DNA of 64,000 bases, from NCBI GenBank assembly GCA_964604705.1, contig CAZSAP010000016.1, positions 1 through 64,000 of the forward strand. Direction: 5' to 3'. The position numbers and the translations under genes are program-made. Every line of letters starts with the position of its first letter. The stretch's first letter is position 1. Origin of the DNA: JAAXVQ01 sp964604705 (lineage in GTDB: Bacteria; Oederibacteriota; JAAXVQ01). A model generated the notes under the pieces. It did not search any database. It was not told where the DNA came from and worked only from the letters and a program-made list of their open reading frames with translations. Of this stretch, positions 15,157-23,478 are shown in pieces.

Positions 15157-16320
15157 CTACTCCAAGGTCTTGTTTAAGTTGAACAAGCTTAGGTAGAACG
15201 ACGAAAAGATAATCTGGATTCCGAGTAAAAAAAGAAAAATCGAGATAATTGCGAGCTTGGTGATCGGAATGCTGATTTCCGTCACGCGAGCCGCAACCTG
15301 GTAAAGCAACCCCGCCGTTACGGTTCCGGAAACGACACCGCTTAAGAGAATCAAGGTTCCGGCCAAAAGCCAGCCCTCAAGATTAAAATATTTTCGCGCC
15401 CAACGGCTGATGGCATCGTCTTCTTGCAATCCGGTGGAGGTATTAAACATAATGGCATAGACGCCGAAAAAGACAATTTGCAGGCCGCTTAAGGCAAGCG
15501 CATTGGCAAAGATGGCGGTGGAAAGCCCAAGCGGGACATGCAAGATGGAGGCGTGTTCGGCAATCAAGAGCCAACCGGAGAGCAAGAGTCCGGCAAAGAA
15601 CATAATGGAACCGGGCAGCATGTAAAGATACTTGGGCCCGAGCATGAGCATGAAACGCAAGTGTCTCCAGCCGTCGCGGAAGGTATGCAGGTTGGGACGC
15701 CGTCCCGGCAAGCCGGCATAGTAATTGATGGGCGTTTCCTGGATGTTCATTTTTCGTTGGGCGGCCTTGACCACCATTTCCGAGGCAAACTCCATGCCGC
15801 GACACTTGAGGTTGAGGCGATCCACGGTGGCCCGGGTAAAACCGCGCATCCCGCAGTTGACATCCGAAATGTGCGATCCGAAAAAGAGATTGAGAATCGC
15901 GGTAAGCACAGGGGTTCCCACCCAGCGGTGCAGCCAGGGCATGGCCTTGGGTGCAATCTTTCCGCGCAGACGGCTGCCCATCACCAAATCGGCTCCGCCG
16001 TTGAGCAGGTCCACGAACTTGGGAATGTCATAAAAATCGTAGGTGTTGTCCGCATCGGCCATGAGCATGTAGTTGCCTTTGGCTTCGTTGATTCCGCGCA
16101 TCAAGGCCGCACCGTACCCGCGGATGTCGTGGGCAAAAACACGGGCGTTCTCTTTTTTGGCCACTTCGGCCGAACGGTCCGTGGAGCCGTTGTCGACCAC
16201 GATGACTTCACCCTTGATCTTATGCTTGGCAAAGGTCTCCATGCATTTTTTAACGCACACACCTATGGTGCGCTCTTCGTTTAAACACGGGATAACCACC
16301 GAAAGTTCGGGAGTGCTCAT
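15157..16320 (-). CDS. Family 2 glycosyltransferase with C-terminal membrane segments
   Basis: A 387-residue protein with an N-terminal GT-A domain (LSVVIPCLNEE, VDNGSTDRS, metal-binding Asp-x-Asp in MADADNTYD) and four hydrophobic C-terminal segments from residue about 235. It is a DPM1/Ppm1-like polyprenyl-phosphate glycosyltransferase by architecture, and a paralogue by eye of the GT2 at 1208-2392: both share MPxLHR, a CGMRGxTRA segment and an E-x-A-S-E-M-V motif. The start overlaps the stop of the radical SAM gene upstream (ATGA), so the two are translated together. Donor and lipid acceptor unknown. Confidence 0.85.
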   Translation of the reverse strand: MSTPELSVVIPCLNEERTIGVCVKKCMETFAKHKIKGEVIVVDNGSTDRSAEVAKKENARVFAHDIRGYGAALMRGINEAKGNYMLMADADNTYDFYDIPKFVDLLNGGADLVMGSRLRGKIAPKAMPWLHRWVGTPVLTAILNLFFGSHISDVNCGMRGFTRATVDRLNLKCRGMEFASEMVVKAAQRKMNIQETPINYYAGLPGRRPNLHTFRDGWRHLRFMLMLGPKYLYMLPGSIMFFAGLLLSGWLLIAEHASILHVPLGLSTAIFANALALSGLQIVFFGVYAIMFNTSTGLQEDDAISRWARKYFNLEGWLLAGTLILLSGVVSGTVTAGLLYQVAARVTEISIPITKLAIISIFLFLLGIQIIFSSFYLSLFNLNKTLE

Positions 16321-17753
16321 TTTGGCCCTTTCCGGAAGCCCATAAGGTTCATCCAGTCGCTGAAATTGGCAATGCGGAGCAGTTGCATAATGGATAAATC
16401 GGTAAATATTTTTCGAATCACATACCAGGGACGGAAATAAAAGCGGCGGAAGGCTTTGGTCCGGTAGCGATCCACCTCTTCACATGTAAGGGTGTCGGTG
16501 CACATGATGGAGTTACCGCCAAAGTTGTAATCCGACCATTTTTGGGCACGGATCCAGTTTTTGGCTTTCGCCTCTTCGCCCAATTCGGTTTTAGGGTAAG
16601 GGACGGCGCAGTAGCACTGCATGTAGTCCAACCCGAGTTCGAGCATGAAATCAATGGTGGCCTCGGCGGTTTCTTTGGTTTCACCCGGAAGCCCGAAGAT
16701 GAAGTGACCCATGGTGGAGAGTTTGTGCCGTTTGCACACGGCCACGGCGTTGCGGACCTCGGCAATGGTTTGCTTTTTCTTGGCTCGATCCAAGATGGCC
16801 TGGCTGCCGGTCTCGACCCCGAGGCCAATTAAATAGCAGCCGGCGTTTTTCATGGCCGTGACCACCTCGTCGTCGATGGTGCCGACCCGCGTGGTCGCCG
16901 CCCAGACAATGTTGAGCTTGGCGTCGATGATCGCCTGGCAGAGATCGAGCAAATACTTCTTGTCCATGGAAAAAACTTCTTCCCAGAAAAGGAAATCGCG
17001 GATGCCGTATTTTTCAATGCACTCTTTGAGCTCCTCCATGACGTAGGGCAGGGAGTGCTTGCGGATTTTTTGTCCGTAATAGGTTTGCACAATGCAGTAC
17101 GTGCATTGGTACGGACAGCCGCGTGCGGTGTTGATCAAGGTATAGACATGGTTGTTGTTGGGGAGGCGGTAACGGTTGTTTTTCAACAACGAGCGGTCCG
17201 CATGCGGCAGAGTGTCTAAGTTGGCCAGAAACGCACGTTCAGGCGTTTGTTGTATGCCCTGAGGTGTTTTAATCAGTAATCCGTGAATGGCGTTAAAGGT
17301 GGTTTTTTTGGCGTGCAACGCGGCCCCGAGCTCGCGGAAGGTTTCTTCGGGTTCGCCCATCATGGCAAAATCCAGAAAGGGATAGTTTGCCATAGCTTCT
17401 TTTTCCAACATGGTGAAATAGACGCCGAACGCCATGACCTGAATATGGGGGAATGTTTGCTTGATCTCCTTGGCCACGCTCATGTCCGCATCAATGCTGG
17501 GAAATCCGGTGTTGATGACGACCCATTCGGGTTGGAAGGCACGAATATCATTGAGCAGGTCGGTCAAGGTAATGGTCTCAACGTTGCCGTCAACCAGCCG
17601 GACCTCACCCCAGGTCTTGGCCATGGCGCCTAGAATCGCCATGGAAATCGGGGGCCAAGCCGTTGCCCACGAGGAGGCTTTTTGCATGCAGCGCCCTTCG
17701 CGAATATATTGTTCCTGGCCGGCCAACGTAGGATTGAGTAAATAGGTTTTCAT
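16317..17753 (-). CDS. B12-binding radical SAM protein
   Basis: A 478-residue protein. Residues 1-150 resemble a cobalamin-binding Rossmann domain (WVVINTGFPSIDADMSVAKEI, then QVMAFGVYFTMLE). The radical SAM core follows with the CxxxCxxC cluster motif in ARGCPYQCTYCIVQTYY near residue 215, then the GLGVETGSQAILDRAKKK and HFIFGLPGETKETAEATIDF strands. Members of this P-methyltransferase/BchE-like group methylate or rearrange lipids, sugars or cofactors; the product here is unknown. The gene is translationally coupled to a polyprenyl-phosphate GT2, so modification of a glycan or lipid intermediate is likely. The ribosome site (AAGGTGG) is weak. Confidence 0.8.
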   Translation of the reverse strand: MKTYLLNPTLAGQEQYIREGRCMQKASSWATAWPPISMAILGAMAKTWGEVRLVDGNVETITLTDLLNDIRAFQPEWVVINTGFPSIDADMSVAKEIKQTFPHIQVMAFGVYFTMLEKEAMANYPFLDFAMMGEPEETFRELGAALHAKKTTFNAIHGLLIKTPQGIQQTPERAFLANLDTLPHADRSLLKNNRYRLPNNNHVYTLINTARGCPYQCTYCIVQTYYGQKIRKHSLPYVMEELKECIEKYGIRDFLFWEEVFSMDKKYLLDLCQAIIDAKLNIVWAATTRVGTIDDEVVTAMKNAGCYLIGLGVETGSQAILDRAKKKQTIAEVRNAVAVCKRHKLSTMGHFIFGLPGETKETAEATIDFMLELGLDYMQCYCAVPYPKTELGEEAKAKNWIRAQKWSDYNFGGNSIMCTDTLTCEEVDRYRTKAFRRFYFRPWYVIRKIFTDLSIMQLLRIANFSDWMNLMGFRKGPK

Positions 17754-18113
17754 GGGAAGCAGCCACCTTCACTATGCGCACAGGCGCAGGGATGCACTCA
17801 ACGCGTATATGGGTATTGGTCAAAATGAAACAGGAAAACAGTCAAACGGTTCACATCTTAGCAAACTTTAATCCTTCTGGAAAGCGCTATTCTGGTTTTG
17901 CCTTTAAGGCGCGTTACATGCCTTTTGGATGCCGGTTTGTCGCTTGACCCTGTGTCGAGAACATGGTATTGTCGCCTTTATTTATACAAATATGTATTTT
18001 TGACTCGTTCGGAACCAAAGCCCGTCGGCCGCGGTCGAATCTCAACTGTGTACGTTCGACTTAGGCTACTGGGGATTTGTTCCCGTTACCATGAGATTAA
18101 AGGAATTGTTGAC
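17754..18113. other. Divergent intergenic region (360 bases)
   Basis: This gap separates the radical SAM gene (minus) from the flippase-like gene (plus). A plausible plus-strand promoter lies at 17944-17972. The frame of the downstream gene is open back to 17898 but has no ribosome site until 18114, so I treat it as non-coding. The composition is more AT-rich than the flanking genes. No hairpin element of the families described here is present. Confidence 0.5.
17944..17972 (+). promoter_or_regulatory. Candidate sigma-70-type promoter for the flippase-like gene
   Basis: TTGACC (17944-17949) and TATTGT (17967-17972) are separated by 17 bases, about 140 bases upstream of ATG 18114. The fit is fair rather than strong. 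Confidence 0.4.
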
Positions 18114-19142
18114 ATGAATGTTTTGCGTAAAAAACGATTTTGGCTCGGATTGCTGATTACCGGGGCTTTTTTGTACATGGTGCTCCGACAGATCGACGGA
18201 CAGGCCCTTGTGCAGGCGGTGGTTCAGGCCAATTATATGTGGTTGATTCCCGCGTTTATTGTTTATATCCTGGGATATCTCATCCGGGCCTTGCGTTGGA
18301 AATTTTTGCTTAACACGGTCAAACCGTTGCCCTGGACAAGGTTGTTGCCTCCGTTGATTTTAGGGTTCACCGTGAACAACATTCTTCCGGCGCGCGCGGG
18401 CGAGTTTGTCGGGGCGTATGTGGTAGGGAAGCGTGAAGGCATTTCGAAAACCGCCGCCTTTGCCACGGTGGTCATGCAGCGCGTGTTTGATGGATTGGTC
18501 ATGGTGCTTTTTGCCGTGATTGTGCTGTATTGTTTCAAGCTCCCCATGCATGTGGTGGGCGGCGAGAGCAAGTTTGTGGACATGGTCAACTTGGTGATCA
18601 AGGTTACGGCCAGTCTTTTTGTCTTGCTGTTTATTGTGTTGTTCATGATGATCACCTGGAAAGAACGCTTTCTCAAGGTGTTTGATAAGGTCGTTAAGCG
18701 CCTGCCGCGTGCCTTGGCGCCCCGAGTGGAGAAAGCCTCGCACTCGTTTATTGAAGGCTTGTCGGTGATGCGAAACCGCCGAGACAGCCTCATGGCGTTT
18801 TTGCTCTCGCTGTTGGCTTGGATCGGAGAGAGCGCCGCGTATTATTTCGTGATGCGCGCCTTTGGTTTGGACTTGCCGGTTTACGTTGGGGTCATGCTCA
18901 TGGCCGTCATCAACTTAGGGATCATGATTCCCTCCTCCCCGGGCTACATTGGCCCTTTTGAATTTTTCGGGGTCGGCACCTTGTTGTTGTTCGGCGTGGA
19001 CAAGAGCGCTTCGCTGCCGTGCATTTTGGTGATTCACTCACTGGTATGGCTGCCCATCACGCTTTGGGGTTTTTATTACATGTGGACCTTGAAACTTTCC
19101 CTGCAGGAATTTGAGACCCAGGCTGTTCAGAAAGAGGCGTGA
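18114..19142 (+). CDS. Lysylphosphatidylglycerol synthase TM region / flippase-like protein
   Basis: A 342-residue integral membrane protein with about eight hydrophobic segments and the LPG_synthase_TM family pattern: YMWLIPAFIVYILGYLIRALRW near residue 45, TVNNILPARAGEFVGAYV near 90 and FFGVGTLLLFGVD near 285. Proteins of this group without the catalytic LysX domain are thought to flip lipids or lipid-linked sugars. It lies upstream of an FAD-dependent sugar/lipid-modifying protein and a GT2, which fits a role in glycolipid assembly. ATG 18114 has AAAGGAA upstream. Function is from family only. Confidence 0.75.
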   Translation: MNVLRKKRFWLGLLITGAFLYMVLRQIDGQALVQAVVQANYMWLIPAFIVYILGYLIRALRWKFLLNTVKPLPWTRLLPPLILGFTVNNILPARAGEFVGAYVVGKREGISKTAAFATVVMQRVFDGLVMVLFAVIVLYCFKLPMHVVGGESKFVDMVNLVIKVTASLFVLLFIVLFMMITWKERFLKVFDKVVKRLPRALAPRVEKASHSFIEGLSVMRNRRDSLMAFLLSLLAWIGESAAYYFVMRAFGLDLPVYVGVMLMAVINLGIMIPSSPGYIGPFEFFGVGTLLLFGVDKSASLPCILVIHSLVWLPITLWGFYYMWTLKLSLQEFETQAVQKEA

Positions 19143-19150
19143 GGGATACG

Positions 19151-20524
19151 ATGAAGATAGGTATTGTTGGCGCAGGACTGGCAGGACTCACCGCAGGCTT
19201 GGAACTGGCCCGTGCCGGGCACAAGGTCATTGTGTGCGAGCAGGCGGCGGAACCCGGCGGTTTGGCCGGAACCTTTCAGTACGCCGGGACGCGCTTGGAA
19301 GTGTTTTACCATCATTTTTTCACCACCGATTTGCAAACCGTCGCGCTCATTGAGGAGTTGGGGTTGCGTGAGAAGCTGCTCTGGCGCGAGACCCCCATGG
19401 GCATCTATCAAGACGGACGCTTGCTTAAATTTGCCTCGCCCATGGATCTGCTTAAGTTTACACCGCTCTCTTTCATCAACCGCATTCGTTTTGGCGTGGT
19501 CATTTTGTATCTCGCAAAATTAAAGAACTGGAAAAAATACGAACAGGTCAAGGCCGAGGGCTGGATCCGACGCGCGTTTGGCGAGCAGGCTTGGGAAAAA
19601 GTCTGGGGTCCGCTTATGCATGGCAAGTTCGGGGAGCGCGCCTCGGAGATTGGCCTGCCCTGGTTTTATTCCCGCGTGCATACGCGCGCCGGGAGCCGAG
19701 CTCAGGGCATGACCAAGGAAAGCTTGGGGTATTTGGAAGGAAGCTTCCAGGAGCTGCATTCGGCCTTGGTCAAGGCCATCCAAGCCTTGGGTGGAGAGGT
19801 TCGTTGCAAGGAGAGCGTGAAGAGCATTCTCACGAAAGACCAAACCGTGATCGGCTGGCGCACCCAGCGCAAGCAGGAAACCTTGGATGCGGTCTTGGCC
19901 ACCCCGGCCCCGCCAGCGTTGTGGCCGTTGCTTCCCAAAGGGTTAAAAGGCGATTATTGGGAGCGTTTGCGCGGGGTTGAGTATCTGGGCAATGTCTGTG
20001 CGGTTCTGACGCTGAAGCGTTCGCTTTCGCCCATCTACTGGATGAACATTCCCGATGTGAAGAGTCCCTTCATTGCGGTGATTGAACATACGAACTTTGT
20101 CTCACCGGAACACTACGGCGGAAAACGGGTCATGTACCTTTCGTCGTATTTGCCCGTAGATCATCCGCGGTACCAAAAGAGCGATAAGGATCTGTTGCAA
20201 GAGTACTATGCGTACCTGAAAAAAGTGATTCCGGATTTCCAACCTTCGGATGTGGTGGAGGCCAAGGTATTTCATGCGCCGTACGCACAGCCGGTGGTAC
20301 GGGCCGGATACGGCGATCGCTTGGTCAGCACGACATCTCCGATTGAAGGGCTTTTTCTGGCGAACATGGCGCAGATTTATCCCGAGGATCGCGGCATGAG
20401 CTACAGCATTCGGCTGGGCCAAGAGGCCGCTCAGGTTATGGTCGCCTCGCCGGTGGCCGCACGCTGTCAAGCCAAGCCCGAGAAGACGGTCAAACGAGTC
20501 ACGCGAAAAAAGCGCGGCAAGTAA
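19151..20524 (+). CDS. FAD-dependent amine-oxidase-like / UDP-galactopyranose-mutase-like protein
   Basis: A 457-residue flavoprotein beginning with the FAD-binding motif KIGIVGAGLAGLTAGLELA and the second glycine-rich motif VCEQAAEPGGLAGTF. The fold matches the NAD(P)-binding protoporphyrinogen oxidase/amine oxidase superfamily, which includes UDP-galactopyranose mutase and phytoene desaturase relatives. The C-terminus carries the FAD-closing segment (PIEGLFLANMAQIYPEDRGM). Found beside glycosyltransferases, such proteins often act on a sugar or lipid precursor. ATG 19151 has a GAGGG site 5 bases upstream. The Lys/Arg-rich tail (KKRGK) is unusual for the family. Confidence 0.75.
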   Translation: MKIGIVGAGLAGLTAGLELARAGHKVIVCEQAAEPGGLAGTFQYAGTRLEVFYHHFFTTDLQTVALIEELGLREKLLWRETPMGIYQDGRLLKFASPMDLLKFTPLSFINRIRFGVVILYLAKLKNWKKYEQVKAEGWIRRAFGEQAWEKVWGPLMHGKFGERASEIGLPWFYSRVHTRAGSRAQGMTKESLGYLEGSFQELHSALVKAIQALGGEVRCKESVKSILTKDQTVIGWRTQRKQETLDAVLATPAPPALWPLLPKGLKGDYWERLRGVEYLGNVCAVLTLKRSLSPIYWMNIPDVKSPFIAVIEHTNFVSPEHYGGKRVMYLSSYLPVDHPRYQKSDKDLLQEYYAYLKKVIPDFQPSDVVEAKVFHAPYAQPVVRAGYGDRLVSTTSPIEGLFLANMAQIYPEDRGMSYSIRLGQEAAQVMVASPVAARCQAKPEKTVKRVTRKKRGK

Positions 20525-20578
20525 TTTCGAGTCTCGAAGTTTTGAGAGACCATTCTGTTGGAAGAGGATTTGAGTCCC

Positions 20579-21277
20579 ATGAGCAAGCTTAACATATCTG
20601 TGTTTTATCCGACGTACAACGAAGAAGCCAACATTGAAACCCTGGTGACGCGTACGGTCGAGACGCTCAAGCAGGTGGCCGGTACATGGGAAATTATCAT
20701 TGTCGACGATGGCTCCAAGGATCGCACCCCGGACGTGGCGAAGGCCTTGGTTAAAAAATTCCCGGGTGTGCGGCACGTGCGGCATGAAAAGAACCGGGGC
20801 TATGGCGGCGCGGTCAAGACCGGGTTGCAGGAAGCCAAGCTGGATTGGATTTTTTTTACCGATGGCGATGGTCAGTTTGACATTAAGGAATTGGCGCTGT
20901 TGATCCCGGCTGCGGAGAACGCCGATATGGTCGCGGGTTATCGCATTGACCGGAAGGATCCGCTGCCGCGCAAGCTCAATGCGTTTGCCTGGGGCACGCT
21001 GGTGCGCACGCTGTTTGGGCTGCACGGCAAGGTGCGGGACATTGATTGTGCGTTTAAACTGTTCCGCCGCCGCGTGGTGGACAACTGCGAGTTCAAAGCC
21101 GAGGGTGCGATGATTTCCACGGAGTTGTTGGTGCGGGCCAAAAAAATGGGTTACCGGTTTACGGAAGTAGGCGTACATCATTACCCGCGCGTGGCCGGCA
21201 AGCAGACCGGTGCCAATCCGAAAGTGATTTTGCGCGCGTTCAAAGAACTGTTTAAACTTTACGGGCAGTTGCGCTAG
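20579..21277 (+). CDS. DPM1-like family 2 glycosyltransferase
   Basis: A 232-residue GT2 enzyme made only of the catalytic domain, unlike the membrane-tailed GT2s elsewhere in the window. Motifs: SVFYPTYNEE, IIIVDDGSKDRTPD, KNRGYGGAVKTGL, and metal-binding FFTDGDGQFD. This set closely fits dolichol-phosphate mannose synthase-like enzymes that load undecaprenyl phosphate. Downstream motifs CAFKLFRRR and HYPRVAGKQTG complete the family pattern. ATG 20579 is preceded by GAGG. Family B copy 1 lies in the downstream gap. Donor unknown. Confidence 0.85.
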   Translation: MSKLNISVFYPTYNEEANIETLVTRTVETLKQVAGTWEIIIVDDGSKDRTPDVAKALVKKFPGVRHVRHEKNRGYGGAVKTGLQEAKLDWIFFTDGDGQFDIKELALLIPAAENADMVAGYRIDRKDPLPRKLNAFAWGTLVRTLFGLHGKVRDIDCAFKLFRRRVVDNCEFKAEGAMISTELLVRAKKMGYRFTEVGVHHYPRVAGKQTGANPKVILRAFKELFKLYGQLR

Positions 21278-21308
21278 AATAGTGCAATACTAAAAGAATT
21301 CAGCCGAT

Positions 21309-21425
21309 CGGGCATCTAGGTATGGCTGCGAAAGACGCTCGCCTCGGAGAGGCTTGCTCCGCATCGGAAATCCTCTAGTGATAAGGATTTCCTCTGAGGC
21401 GTTCTCGCTCACACCTAAATGCCCG
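21309..21425 (+). repeat. Family B fold-back element, copy 1
   Basis: A 13-base outer stem (21309-21321 with 21413-21425, one mismatch) encloses a core with internal hairpins GCCTC/GAGGC and GGAAATCC/GGATTTCC. Conserved blocks shared with copy 2: CGAAAGACGCT at 21329, ATCGGAAATCCTC at 21363 and GGATTTCCTCT at 21385. The outer stem is unrelated to that of copy 2. It lies between the GT2 and the PorV-like gene. It may be a cloverleaf-like RNA or a mobile element; family not recognised. Confidence 0.8.
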
Positions 21426-21505
21426 TAGGATAGTAAACTTGTTCAGTATTCACTAGGTAGAGGCAGTGCGTAGGAGCAGCTCCATCAGAGGTGGGTCGGC
21501 CAAGC

Positions 21506-22492
21506 ATGAACCTAAGACATGGGACCAACAAAGGACTTGGAATTCTGCTGCTCGCATGTGCATGTGGGTGGGGATCCGCAGCTTGGAGCGCAGGGCCCGG
21601 AACCACCGGGGCCGATGTTCTGAAAGTCAGCCTGGGCGCACGCCCCAATGCCCTGGGCGGCGCGTACAGCGCCGTGGACCCGGACGCGCAAAGTGTGCTC
21701 TACAATCCTGCGGCATTATCCAGCATCTCCAGTCCGGATTTTGTATTTCAACATTATGCCGCCTATGAAGAAGTCGCGTACGAACTGGTGGGTTGGGCCC
21801 AACCGGTGGAAGAGATGGGCACGTGGGGGGGCGCGTTGTTGTGGCGCCATATGCCCACCATCGACAACCCGGGAGCGCCCGATGCGCCGGTGGCGGCCAA
21901 TGATTTGGTTTTCACCTTGGGGGCGGCACGTCCTTGGAAAGAATGGATCTCCGACGTACCGGCAAGTCTGGATCGCTTGTCGGCCGGCGGAGCCGTGAAA
22001 ATCATCTACGGAAGTTTGCGTGAAGCGCACAGCGTGAGCATTGCCGCGGATCTGGGTGTGACGTGGGCCGCGCCCGACGCTTGGAAACTTCCGGTAACGG
22101 TGGCGGCCGGTGTGCAAAACGCGGGTGCGCCCGTACGGTATTTGGAACAGGCCGATCCGCTTCCGCTTAACGGTCGCTTGGGCGCGAGTCTGCGTCCTTG
22201 GAATTCGCCACGACATAAACTTTTGCTTACCTCGGATTTTATCCTACCCATGGACAACACCCCGAAAACGCTTGTGGGTATGGAATACACGCTGGCCGAT
22301 ATTCTTTCGTTTCGCGCCGGGTATCGTTTTGAAAATGCCGAGAACATCAACGGTCCGTCCGCGGGGATCGGTGTGGCTTTTGCGGCCGGGAACATGAAGC
22401 TGCGCTTGGACTATGCGTACCGGCTCACGCTTTGGAAAGCGTACGAGACCGTGGACAACAATCATTTTATTTCTCTGGGTGCCCGTTTCTAA
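21506..22492 (+). CDS. PorV/UPF0164-family outer-membrane barrel protein
   Basis: A 328-residue protein with a signal peptide (hydrophobic core LGILLLACACGWGSAAWSA). The mature start LKVSLGARPNALGGAYSAV and ...VLYNPAALSSI match the PorV/UPF0164 hallmark, where a glycine-rich first strand carrying an ALGGA-type motif is followed by a YNPA segment. The C-terminus ends in Phe (FISLGARF), typical of barrels. PorV-like proteins act as outer-membrane carriers or accessory barrels in type IX secretion and related systems; the role here is unknown. TAATG couples it to the methyltransferase downstream. ATG 21506 is chosen over GTG 21491 for its GAGGTG site and signal-peptide position. Confidence 0.75.
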   Translation: MNLRHGTNKGLGILLLACACGWGSAAWSAGPGTTGADVLKVSLGARPNALGGAYSAVDPDAQSVLYNPAALSSISSPDFVFQHYAAYEEVAYELVGWAQPVEEMGTWGGALLWRHMPTIDNPGAPDAPVAANDLVFTLGAARPWKEWISDVPASLDRLSAGGAVKIIYGSLREAHSVSIAADLGVTWAAPDAWKLPVTVAAGVQNAGAPVRYLEQADPLPLNGRLGASLRPWNSPRHKLLLTSDFILPMDNTPKTLVGMEYTLADILSFRAGYRFENAENINGPSAGIGVAFAAGNMKLRLDYAYRLTLWKAYETVDNNHFISLGARF

Positions 22493-23250
22493 TGGCCCGC
22501 TCGATTTCCAAAAACCGACTCGTCCGCAGCATTTTTACCCAACTCGCCCCGGCCTACGATTATCTGGATTCGGTTTTGACCTGGAAAAAAGGAACGCAGT
22601 GGAGGAAGAAAGCCATTGCCGTCGCAAACATGTCCGCTCCGCGTCGCGTGTTGGATGCGTGCTCGGGCACGGGTTTGTTGACCGCCGAGCTCGCCCAGAC
22701 CTACGGGCCCAAGACACATATCATTGCCATAGACTTTTGTCCGGCCATGGCCAACCTGGCAAGGCAGCGGCTGAAGGATCTCAATCTCCAGCGGCGGGTG
22801 GAAGTAAAGGTGGAGAATGTTGAGATCATGCCGTTTCCGGATGAATTTTTCGATGTGGCGTATGTGGCTTTGGGGATGAGGTTTGTTTCCGATGTAAAAG
22901 TTGCGGTGCGTGAATTGCACCGGGTTTTAAAACCGGGCGGAAAGCTGATTGTTCTAGAGTTGTCGCAACCACCCGGAGGCCTGCGTCGCCGTTGGGTGCA
23001 TTGGGTGCGGGAAAAGTATATGATTTTTTGGGAAAAGTGGGTGCATAAGATCTCACCCATTTTGCTTTATCCCCTGCATGATTCGCTGCATCATTATCCG
23101 GATCCAGACAAACTTATGCGTCGCTTGATTCGAGTGGGCTTTGAACAAGTCAGCTACAAGTATTTAAACGGCGGCTTGGCCACCTTGCATCAAGGCACCA
23201 AGTTTTTTGTTCAGACCGCTGAGGAACCTGAACCAGCTCCGGTGGAATGA
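22492..23250 (+). CDS. ubiE: UbiE/MenG-like quinone methyltransferase
   Basis: A 252-residue class I methyltransferase starting SKNRLVRSIFTQLAPAYDYL, matching UbiE/MenG. Motif I is VLDACSGTGLL near residue 52, the SAM-acidic strand follows (IAIDFCPAM), then DVAYVALGMRFVSDV and LKPGGKLIVLELSQPPG complete the family. UbiE methylates demethylmenaquinone or a ubiquinone precursor in the cytoplasm. The start overlaps the stop of the PorV-like gene (TAATG), an odd pairing functionally, so the two may simply share transcription. The distant HH-rich segment (HDSLHHYPDPDKL) is also typical. Family B copy 2 is downstream. Confidence 0.8.
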   Translation: MARSISKNRLVRSIFTQLAPAYDYLDSVLTWKKGTQWRKKAIAVANMSAPRRVLDACSGTGLLTAELAQTYGPKTHIIAIDFCPAMANLARQRLKDLNLQRRVEVKVENVEIMPFPDEFFDVAYVALGMRFVSDVKVAVRELHRVLKPGGKLIVLELSQPPGGLRRRWVHWVREKYMIFWEKWVHKISPILLYPLHDSLHHYPDPDKLMRRLIRVGFEQVSYKYLNGGLATLHQGTKFFVQTAEEPEPAPVE

Positions 23251-23345
23251 AAATCGTATAGTATATTGAAATTTTTTTTATGAAAAAGCTCACGAAAGAA
23301 ACCAACCATCAAATAATTCATAAAAGCAATTATTTAGGTACAGAT

Positions 23346-23459
23346 AAGCCCTAGAAAGTCAGGTGAGAAAGCATAGAGGAAATCCGCTTCCGGGAGGATT
23401 TCCGATCTGAGCGCGCCTCTCTGAGGCAAGCGTCTTTCGATCCTGACTTTCTAGGGCTT
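23346..23459 (-). repeat. Family B fold-back element, copy 2 (terminator-like)
   Basis: A perfect 18-bp outer stem (23346-23363 with 23442-23459) encloses a core homologous on the minus strand to family B copy 1. Blocks: CGAAAGACGCT (complement of 23429-23439), ATCGGAAATCCTC (complement of 23394-23406) and GGATTTCCTCT (complement of 23375-23385). It lies between converging genes and its right arm ends in CTTTTGT, so the outer stem could act as a terminator. Confidence 0.8.
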
Positions 23460-23478
23460 TTGTATAAAGTGAAGATGT

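Noticed and set aside
17898..18113. N-terminal extension of the flippase-like protein
   Set aside because: The frame is open but lacks a ribosome site, contains a likely promoter and reads as non-conserved sequence; ATG 18114 has a proper site.
20102..21181. 359-codon minus-strand frame opposite the FAD protein and GT2
   Set aside because: Both plus-strand genes carry clear catalytic motifs; the frame is a high-GC shadow.
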